Shown here piece after piece: positions 58,140 through 64,000 of a DNA stretch of 64,000 nt; positions within the stretch are counted from its first letter, which is position 1, and every line of letters begins with the position of its first letter. The translations under genes and the position numbers were made by a program. Origin of the DNA: Rathayibacter sp. Leaf185 (GTDB lineage Bacteria; Actinomycetota; Actinomycetes; Actinomycetales; Microbacteriaceae); NCBI RefSeq assembly GCF_001423885.1, contig NZ_LMPP01000002.1:1-64000 (forward strand), written 5' to 3'. The notes beneath the pieces were generated by a model. It was not told the origin of the DNA and did not search any database. It saw only the letters and a program-made list of their open reading frames with translations.

Positions 58140-59405
58140 ATGACCTCCGACGCGCCCGCGACCGGCGCTCCCGCCCTCGCGATCCCCCGCTCGCGGTTCC
58201 TGCTCCCGATCTTCGCGATGCTCGTCGGCTTCGGGCCGCTGACGATCGACCTCGTCCTGCCCTTCCTCCCGACGCTGCAGACCGATCTCGGCGTCTCGGT
58301 CGCGACCGCGCAGCTGGTCGTGACCGGCGCGACGTTCGGCTTCGCCGCGGGCCAGCTCGTGTCGGGCCCGCTGAGCGATGCGGTCGGTCGAAAGTGGCCG
58401 CTCGGAGTCTCGGCCGCGCTGCACATCGTGGCGAGCCTTGTCGCCGCGACGACCTCCGACACCGCGGTGCTGCTCTCGGCGCGCTTCGTGCAGGGGGCGG
58501 CGTGCACGGCGGCCGGAGTCGTCGTCACGGCGATCGTCCGCGACCTCTACAGCGGCAAGCGGCTCGTGACGATGCTCGCGAACCTCGCGGTGATCGTGTC
58601 GGTCTTCCCGATCCTCGTCCCGTCGGTCGGGGCGCAGCTGACCAAGATCATCGACTGGCGCGGCTCGTTCCTCGCCGTCGCCGTCTGGGGAGCGGTCGCG
58701 ACCGTGATCGCGCTGGTCGTGCTGCCCGAGACCCTGCCTCCCGAACGACGGCACCAGGGCGGACTCGCGCCGTCGCTGCGCAACTCCTTCGGGATGCTCC
58801 GACGGCCGCGCGTGATCGCGCTCGCCGCCGCCTCGGCCGCCGGATGGTCGATCGGCTTCGCCTACCTCGCGACCGCACCGTTCCTCTACACGAACGTCTA
58901 CGAGGTCGGCCCCGACCTCTACGGGCTGCTGTTCCTCGCCACCTCGCTCGTGACGATCGCGGTCGGGCAGACGACGGGCCGCGTGATCGTGCCGCGGTTC
59001 GGCCCGCGGTTCGCGATGATCGCCTCCGCGATCGTGACCGCCCTCGGTGCCGTCATCGTCGCGGCGCTCGCCCTCGCCGGCACTCCACCGCTCTACGTCG
59101 TGGTCGGCGGGCTCACCTTCGCCCTCGCCGGCCGCTCGCTCGGATTCGCGCCGGTGCAGTACCTGTCGCTGCAGGGCCCGTCGAGCGAGGCGGGGAGCGT
59201 CACGGCGATCCTCGGCACGGTCAGCTTCACCGCCGCCGGGCTGGTGATGCCGGTGATGGGTGCGTACGCCGAGGTGTCGCTCCTGCCGTTCGCGATCCTC
59301 CTGGTCGTCGCGGCTCTGGTGGAGGGCACCGTGGCACTGCTGTTCCGCCCCGGATCGCGGCACTTCGACTCCGGTGGCACACGACTCGACGATGAGAGAG
59401 GCTGA
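58140..59405 (+). CDS. MFS transporter, Bcr/CflA-like
   Basis: A 421-residue major facilitator with 12 membrane segments. The first is LLPIFAMLVGFGPLTIDLVLPFLPTLQ, as in Bcr/CflA efflux proteins. The motif A loop is GPLSDAVGRKWPLG, and motif-B-like R is in RFVQGAACTAAGVVVTAIVRDLY. It starts 14 bases after the GH127 stop and is followed by the next gene after one base, so it belongs to the glycosidase operon. That placement makes sugar transport (efflux or uptake) as likely as drug resistance. Confidence 0.85.
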   Translation: MTSDAPATGAPALAIPRSRFLLPIFAMLVGFGPLTIDLVLPFLPTLQTDLGVSVATAQLVVTGATFGFAAGQLVSGPLSDAVGRKWPLGVSAALHIVASLVAATTSDTAVLLSARFVQGAACTAAGVVVTAIVRDLYSGKRLVTMLANLAVIVSVFPILVPSVGAQLTKIIDWRGSFLAVAVWGAVATVIALVVLPETLPPERRHQGGLAPSLRNSFGMLRRPRVIALAAASAAGWSIGFAYLATAPFLYTNVYEVGPDLYGLLFLATSLVTIAVGQTTGRVIVPRFGPRFAMIASAIVTALGAVIVAALALAGTPPLYVVVGGLTFALAGRSLGFAPVQYLSLQGPSSEAGSVTAILGTVSFTAAGLVMPVMGAYAEVSLLPFAILLVVAALVEGTVALLFRPGSRHFDSGGTRLDDERG

Positions 59406-59406
59406 C

Positions 59407-61602
59407 ATGGACTCCCTGGCACTGCACTGCGGCGGCTACACCCTGCACGTCCGAGCGGGCGGGATCGAGGTCGAGGCGGACGGCCGGATCCTCTACGCCA
59501 ACCCCCGGCCGATGTTCGTGACGGTCAAGACGGCCTTCGCGGTCAGCGAGTTCTCGGACGGCGCGTACTCCGAGGTGGTCGAGACCGGAGGAGCGATCGA
59601 GGCCCGCGGCACGATGACCGTGCCGTCGGGATCGGTCTTCGCCTTCACCGACGTCTACGAGGCGATCGGCGAGGGCGTGCGGGTGAGCCGCGAGGTCGAG
59701 GTGCTCGAGGAGGGGGACGACCTCGGCTTCTCGACCAAGGTCTCCCTGTCGATGCTCGAGTCCGACGCCGTCCGCGACTACGACTGCTTCGCGCCGGGGG
59801 TCCGCTACCGGCAGAACGAGTACGCGCCGGGCGAGGATCTCGACGCCGAGTACTTCTGGCGGCGCGAGACGCGCTCCGCTCTCCCGCTCTTCGCGATGCA
59901 GAACAGGGCGTCGGGAGAGACGGCGACGCTCGCGCGCTGGGCGGCCGACGTGACGCTGCCGACCCCCGACGTCGTGTGGTCCGAGAACTTCACCGACCCG
60001 CTCTGCACCGTCGGGGCGATCGGCATGAGCCGGCCGCAGAGCCGGACCCTGAACTACCTCTACTACGGCTTCGGCGTGCGCAGGCCGCTCGACGTCGCTC
60101 CGGCGGGGCTCTCGATCGACTACGTCTACCCGGCCGCCGACGGGGAGCTGCCGCTCGACAACCCGTACGCGGGCCTCGACTACGACGAGGCGCCGAAGCG
60201 GTTCCAGCGGATGAATCACCCCGTGACCGCCGGCTTCGTGCAGAGGTACTCGGTCGCGCTCACCTTCGGCCGCTACGACGGCTTCGCCTCGATGATGCGC
60301 GAGGTCTGGCGCGAGGCGTACGCGCGCCTGCGCGACACCCTGTTCGAGGTCGACAACGAGCGCCACTACCGCCACGGGATGGAGATCCTGAACCGGTACA
60401 CCCGGCAGTACGGAGACTCGTGGGGGCTGCCCTTCGCCTGCCAGCTGCCCGACATGGACGTCTCGAGCGTCTCTTTCCAGTTCGGCTTCGTGGGTCAGCA
60501 GCCGGGGATCGGCTATCAGCTGATCCGCTACGGAGACCGCGAGGGCGTGCCGGAGGCGTTCGAGAAGGGCGTCGGCGTGATCGACTTCTGGGCGCGCGAG
60601 GCCCTGACCGCCTCGGGCCTGCCGCAGATGTGCTGGAACCCGACGCTCGGCGGCTTCGAGCCCTACCCGCACTACCTCAGGATGCTCGCGGACGGCGTGG
60701 AGGCGGTGCTCGACGCCTACCTCCACCTCCGCGCGAAGGGCGACGAGCGCGCAGGCTGGCTCGAGTTCTGCCGGCGTGCGGCCGACTGGCTGGTGCGCGT
60801 GCAGAACGACGACGGCAGCTTCCACCGGGCGTACCACTCCGACAGCTCGGTCCGGATGGACTCGCGCTCGAACACCCCGAGCGTGATCCGGTTCCTGGTG
60901 CAGTTCCACCTCGTCTCCGGCGACCCGACGTATCGGGAGGCGGCGATCCGCGCCGGCGAATGGACGTACGAGAACAGCCACCGCACCCTCGAGTACCGCG
61001 GCGGCACGTGCGACAACGCCGATGTCCAGGACAAGGAGGCGGGCATCTACGCCCTCTTCGGCTTCCTCGCCCTCTACGACCTGACCGGCGAGGACCGCTG
61101 GCTCGAGGGCGCGACGCGCGCCGCCGACTACACCGAGACGTGGACGTACGCCTGGTCGTTCCCGGTGCGCAGTCCGTGGCCGAAGCACCCCTTCAACCGC
61201 TACTCGATCAGCGGCCAGAGCATCATCACGATCGGTGGAGGCGCCGACGTGTACATGGCCGCGTGCTCCTACTCGTACTACCGGCTGCACCTGATCACCG
61301 GCGACGAGCACTACCTCGACGTCGCCGAGTTCCTCCACAACAACACGCGGCAGTCGACCGACGTCGACGGCAGCATCGGCTACGCGATGCCCGGCCTCGG
61401 CCACGAGAGCGGCGACTTCGCGAGCCAGACCCTGCAGAGCCACTACCACTGGCTGCCGTGGTGCACCTTCGTCGAGGTCGACCCGTCGTCGCGCCTGTTC
61501 GACACCTTCGGCGTCTACGAGATCGCGGAGGCGCAGCGCCTGCCCGCGGAGGAGCGCGCGGCGCGGAACCGCATCTACGACACCTACGGGAAGGTCGGCT
61601 GA
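59407..61602 (+). CDS. Uncharacterised 731-residue protein, probable (alpha/alpha)6-barrel glycoside hydrolase or lyase
   Basis: No family was recognised with confidence. The first 300 residues are beta-rich (YTLHVRAGGIEVEADGRILYANPRP). The rest looks like a helical toroid with aromatic-rich repeats: ADWLVRVQNDDGSFHRAYHS, AGEWTYENSHRTLEYRGGTCDN, DKEAGIYALFGFLALYDLTGEDRW and AACSYSYYRLHLITGDEHYLDVAEFLHNN. Acidic residues near QNDDGSF and HESGDFASQ are candidate catalytic sites. There is no signal peptide. GAGAGG precedes ATG 59407. As third gene of the GH127-MFS operon it is very likely a carbohydrate enzyme; some six-hairpin lyases have the same layout. Confidence 0.6.
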   Translation: MDSLALHCGGYTLHVRAGGIEVEADGRILYANPRPMFVTVKTAFAVSEFSDGAYSEVVETGGAIEARGTMTVPSGSVFAFTDVYEAIGEGVRVSREVEVLEEGDDLGFSTKVSLSMLESDAVRDYDCFAPGVRYRQNEYAPGEDLDAEYFWRRETRSALPLFAMQNRASGETATLARWAADVTLPTPDVVWSENFTDPLCTVGAIGMSRPQSRTLNYLYYGFGVRRPLDVAPAGLSIDYVYPAADGELPLDNPYAGLDYDEAPKRFQRMNHPVTAGFVQRYSVALTFGRYDGFASMMREVWREAYARLRDTLFEVDNERHYRHGMEILNRYTRQYGDSWGLPFACQLPDMDVSSVSFQFGFVGQQPGIGYQLIRYGDREGVPEAFEKGVGVIDFWAREALTASGLPQMCWNPTLGGFEPYPHYLRMLADGVEAVLDAYLHLRAKGDERAGWLEFCRRAADWLVRVQNDDGSFHRAYHSDSSVRMDSRSNTPSVIRFLVQFHLVSGDPTYREAAIRAGEWTYENSHRTLEYRGGTCDNADVQDKEAGIYALFGFLALYDLTGEDRWLEGATRAADYTETWTYAWSFPVRSPWPKHPFNRYSISGQSIITIGGGADVYMAACSYSYYRLHLITGDEHYLDVAEFLHNNTRQSTDVDGSIGYAMPGLGHESGDFASQTLQSHYHWLPWCTFVEVDPSSRLFDTFGVYEIAEAQRLPAEERAARNRIYDTYGKVG

Positions 61603-61626
61603 GCCCCCCGCACTGCGGCTGTCGGC

Positions 61627-61658
61627 GTGCACGCCCGATCGCCGGATCGGGCGTGCAC
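61627..61658 (+). terminator. Terminator hairpin of the GH127 operon
   Basis: GTGCACGCCCGATC (61627-61640) and GATCGGGCGTGCAC (61645-61658) are perfect 14-base arms around GCCG, 25 bases after the stop of the 731-residue protein gene. No U-run follows. The rest of the 169-base gap shows nothing else. Confidence 0.75.
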
Positions 61659-61771
61659 CGCGACATCGAGCGTGCGCGCCGGCCGGCTGAGTCGGCGTCG
61701 TGTGCCGACAGCCTGCCGCCGAGCACGCCGATGACGGACCGGAACGAGCTCGCGTCGAGGGGCGCGGGTGC

Positions 61772-62176
61772 TCAGCCGAGCAGCGACAGCGCCGAGAGCC
61801 CGATGAACGGCACCATCACGAGGAAGCAGATCGTGCCGTAGTGCCGGAAACCCGAGAAGGATCCAGGCCCTCCCACGAGTCGGCTGAGCGCTCCCGTGAC
61901 GATCGGCGGGAGGAGGAACAGCAGGAGCCACGGTGCCAGGGTCACGGCACTCGGCGCGGTCCAGTCCGGGTAGTCGTCGCGGTCCAGTGGTGGGAGCCGC
62001 ACGAGGAAGAACGCGACGGTGAGCAGTGCGGCCGGGACGACGGACAGGCTGGTGAGTGCGATCGCCGTGAAGCGCGCGCCCCGCTCGCGGGAGGGCCGTC
62101 CTCGTCCGGCCACGACCGGCGCTTCTTCGTCGGAGTGCTCGTCCGGACCCGCGCTGTCGAACCGGATGCGTCCCAT
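61772..62176 (-). CDS. Hypothetical membrane protein
   Basis: A 134-residue protein with an acidic and basic N-terminal tail (FDSAGPDEHSDEEAPVVAG then RGRPSRERGARF) and three membrane segments: FTAIALTSLSVVPAALLTVAFFLV, VTLAPWLLLFLLPPIVTGAL and ICFLVMVPFIGLSALSLL. It has no recognised motif. ATG 62176 gives this compact form; an earlier in-frame Met would add residues unlike the rest. It is separated by 200 bases from the upstream LacI gene. Confidence 0.65.
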   Translation of the reverse strand: MGRIRFDSAGPDEHSDEEAPVVAGRGRPSRERGARFTAIALTSLSVVPAALLTVAFFLVRLPPLDRDDYPDWTAPSAVTLAPWLLLFLLPPIVTGALSRLVGGPGSFSGFRHYGTICFLVMVPFIGLSALSLLG

Positions 62177-62376
62177 CGTCCTATCATGCCGAGCCCCCCC
62201 CGGCATCGAAGGCTCCGTGCTGCGCATCCAGCGCCGGCCAGGCAGGCCCGCCGCGCGCGATCTGCGCGACCGTCAGCGGCTCTCCGAGTCGGCACCACAC
62301 TCCGTCCGCCCGACCGTCACCGAGAACCTGCTCCGGATCCACGGCGAAGATCTCTGCGCAGAGACACGTGATCCCG

Positions 62377-63390
62377 TCACGAGTCCGAGCGCAGGCCGAT
62401 CCGGATCGCTGTCGATTCGCGCGGGATGAGCCGCGCTCGGGGAACATGCCCGGTCGGAGGGGCCTCACCGAGCGCGGCGCTGAGCGCCAGTTGTGCGACG
62501 TGTCTTCCGAGGCCCTCGTCGTCGATGAAGACGCTCGAGAGCGAGGGGACGAAGAGTCGTGCGAGCGGGGCGTCGTCGTGACCCACGACTGCGAGCTGCT
62601 CCGGTACGGAGATCCCCAGGCGCAGGGCTGCCCCGACGACGATCGCAGCGATCTCATCGTTGTACGCGACGATGCCGTCCACGCCGTTCACTCGCCAATC
62701 GGACACCGCGTCACGCGCGGTCTCCGCATCGATGCGCACGCTGGCGAGCGCGCCCCTTCCGAGAGCGTCGCAGGCTGCCGACGCGATGCGGTGGCGGGCT
62801 GTGGAGATCTCGGAGAGCCGGACATCCGTCGGGGCTGCGAACGCCAGTCGCCGCCGCCCCTGCTCAGCCAGGTGGTTCACCTGGAGGCGTGGGCCGTCTC
62901 CCCAGGAGAAGCCTTCGGCGCTCAGCGGCTGATCCGGACCCGGGATCACCGCTGTCACTCCTGCAGCGCGGATCATGTCGGCCTGCTCGCGGGTGAAGGG
63001 GACCATGCCGAGGACGACGTCCGGTTGCAACGTCTCCCAGAGTGGACGTGCTCTGCCGCCCACGTGAGGCGTCATCGTGACGAGGGAGTAACCGGCTTCG
63101 TCCAGCGCTGTCGATGCTTGATCGATGTGCCGACTCATGGAGTACTCCATCGGCCAATCGGGCAGTACCAGGAGGACGATCTTGCTCCGTCCGCTGGCGA
63201 GAGCCTTCGCTGCCAGATGGGGCCGGTAACCGAGGCGCTGCGCGGCGGCGATGACTCTGCTCTTCGTCATCTCGGAGATCGTCTGTCCGGGGGTCGAGTT
63301 CAGCACGAACCCGACAGTGGCCCGCGAGACACCGACCTCGCGCGCGATGTCGGCAGCGGTGACTCGTCGATCGGCCGTCGTATGCGTCAT
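62377..63390 (-). CDS. LacI-family transcriptional regulator (divergent to the GPH/SLC45-like transporter)
   Basis: A 337-residue LacI/GalR protein. The helix-turn-helix is AADIAREVGVSRATVGFVLNSTPG with hinge YRPHLAAKALASGRSKIVLL. The sensor includes FSWGDGPRLQVNHLAEQGRRRLAFA and LGISVPEQLAVVGHDDAPLARLFVPSLSSVFID. ATG 63390 is preceded by GGGAGGG. It faces the transporter gene at 63543, with repeated GCTAGC-containing sites between. GC content is slightly lower than in the neighbouring glycosidase genes. Confidence 0.9.
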   Translation of the reverse strand: MTHTTADRRVTAADIAREVGVSRATVGFVLNSTPGQTISEMTKSRVIAAAQRLGYRPHLAAKALASGRSKIVLLVLPDWPMEYSMSRHIDQASTALDEAGYSLVTMTPHVGGRARPLWETLQPDVVLGMVPFTREQADMIRAAGVTAVIPGPDQPLSAEGFSWGDGPRLQVNHLAEQGRRRLAFAAPTDVRLSEISTARHRIASAACDALGRGALASVRIDAETARDAVSDWRVNGVDGIVAYNDEIAAIVVGAALRLGISVPEQLAVVGHDDAPLARLFVPSLSSVFIDDEGLGRHVAQLALSAALGEAPPTGHVPRARLIPRESTAIRIGLRSDS

Positions 63391-63422
63391 CGAACCCTCC
63401 CATCGGAGCCTATCGCTTGACC

Positions 63423-63515
63423 GCGCTAGCTGAGCCTGCAGGCCTCCTCGCCAGACCACTTGCACGCGCTAGCTCAAAGGCGCTAGTCTCGCGCCACTAG
63501 CTCGCTCTAGTTTTC
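63423..63515. promoter_or_regulatory. Repeated GCTAG operator-like sites upstream of the transporter gene
   Basis: GCGCTAGCTGAG (63423-63434) and GCGCTAGCTCAA (63466-63477) are direct copies. CGCTAGTCTC at 63481 and CCACTAGCTCGC/CTCTAG after it are further variants. A possible -35 TTGCAC (63460-63465) and -10 TAGTCT (63484-63489) overlap these sites, as expected for LacI repression. Confidence 0.6.
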
Positions 63516-63542
63516 GATCGGTATCTGACAATGGAGTCCTAC

Positions 63543-64000
63543 ATGGCCACGCCCGCGCGCGACGTCCCACCCTCTGGAGCTCCTGCTCCGTTCCCGATCC
63601 CTTCGGCACCTGCTGCCCAGGAGGAGACGATCGCGACCGAGCAGACTCCGCCTGCGGAGCAGAAGGTCAGCGCTCTCTACATCTGGTTGCAGGTTCTGGG
63701 CCAGTTCGGTGTCTTCATCGCGTTCATCACGCCGATCGCGATCTCGCTCTCCATCCGCCTCGCCGAGCTCGCCCCGGGCCGGGAGGAGTACCTCGGCTAC
63801 ATCACCGGTTCGGGCGCTCTCGTCGTGATGCTGACGGGGCCGCTGCTCGGAACGCTCAGCGACCGGACCCGGACGCGTCTCGGTCGGCGTCGCCCGTTCC
63901 TGATCGTGGGCACCCTGCTGGGAATCGTGTCCCTGATCGTCATGGCACTCGCGCCGAACCCTCTCGTGCTCGGCGCCGGATGGATCCTCGCTCAGCTGGG
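63543..64000 (+). CDS. MFS sugar transporter (GPH/SLC45-like), N-terminal part, cut by window edge
   Basis: The first 152 codons are visible. After a 50-residue Pro/Ala-rich tail, two or more membrane segments follow: LYIWLQVLGQFGVFIAFITPIAISL and YITGSGALVVMLTGPLLGTLSD. The loop SDRTRTRLGRRRPFLIVGTLLG is characteristic of glycoside-pentoside-hexuronide and SLC45-like sugar transporters. ATG 63543 is favoured because GGAG lies six bases before it; an in-frame ATG at 63531 is possible. Divergent from a LacI regulator, it probably imports a disaccharide. Confidence 0.8.
   Translation, partial: MATPARDVPPSGAPAPFPIPSAPAAQEETIATEQTPPAEQKVSALYIWLQVLGQFGVFIAFITPIAISLSIRLAELAPGREEYLGYITGSGALVVMLTGPLLGTLSDRTRTRLGRRRPFLIVGTLLGIVSLIVMALAPNPLVLGAGWILAQL

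Noticed and set aside
1-64000. CRISPR arrays, tRNA or rRNA genes, insertion sequences, prophage
   Set aside because: No regularly spaced repeats, no rRNA stretches, no tRNA cloverleaf that I noticed, and no transposase, integrase or phage structural gene.

Overview
The window is high-GC actinobacterial DNA. It looks like a member of the Microbacteriaceae (Rathayibacter, Curtobacterium or a relative). The signs are strong G/C at third codon positions, a DUF222/13E12-type HNH protein, carbohydrate ABC transporters that lack their own ATPase, and a very high density of LacI regulators and cytoplasmic glycosidases. The lifestyle suggested is that of a plant- or soil-associated saprotroph living on plant oligosaccharides. 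The genus is inferred. No rRNA, tRNA, CRISPR array, insertion sequence or phage gene was seen.

Layout. 1-2.2 kb: start of a myo-inositol operon on the minus strand (iolC, a Cgl0159-type aldolase, iolA cut by the window edge). 2.3-10.8 kb: an alpha-galactoside locus with two permeases, a binding protein, a LacI regulator and a GH36 enzyme on the minus strand, divergent from a second GH-D clan protein. 11-15.3 kb: rhamnose catabolism (rhaB, a fused aldolase/dehydrogenase, a DeoR regulator). 15.4-18.3 kb: an amino-acid permease, a VOC protein and a decayed WYL regulator. 18.4-21.5 kb: a complete lactococcin-972-type bacteriocin locus (precursor, large membrane protein, ABC ATPase). 21.6-23 kb: small hypothetical proteins and a TPR-like protein. 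23.2-27.4 kb: two Gfo/Idh/MocA oxidoreductases and a ThuA protein facing a LacI regulator. 27.4-32.3 kb: amine catabolism (TetR, APC permease, copper amine oxidase with a His-rich tail, membrane protein). 32.4-41.8 kb: GH2 beta-galactosidase, an Lrp/DUF2000 pair, the HNH protein, rifampin ADP-ribosyltransferase, an LLM oxidoreductase, a nucleoside hydrolase and a LacI regulator. 42.3-61.6 kb: a plant-glycan utilisation locus with a second ABC transporter plus GH3, an aldo/keto reductase, a minus-strand operon GH36-GH51-GH51-GH27, and a divergent plus-strand operon GH127-MFS-unknown 731-residue protein. 61.8-64 kb: a membrane protein, a fourth LacI regulator and the start of a GPH/SLC45-like sugar transporter.

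How the parts work together. None of the glycosidases has a visible signal peptide, so oligosaccharides are probably imported by the two binding-protein-dependent transporters (energised by an ATPase encoded elsewhere) and trimmed inside the cell. The second cluster combines alpha-galactosidase, alpha- and beta-L-arabinofuranosidase and GH3 activities, which fits arabinogalactan, arabinan or galactosylated side chains. Palindromic operators can be read by eye beside most local regulators. One of them, GAGATCGATCTC-like, occurs both upstream of the second ABC operon and between the GH36 and GH127 operons, which suggests one regulon spanning about 15 kb. Strong hairpins follow both binding-protein genes, a usual way to make more binding protein than permease.
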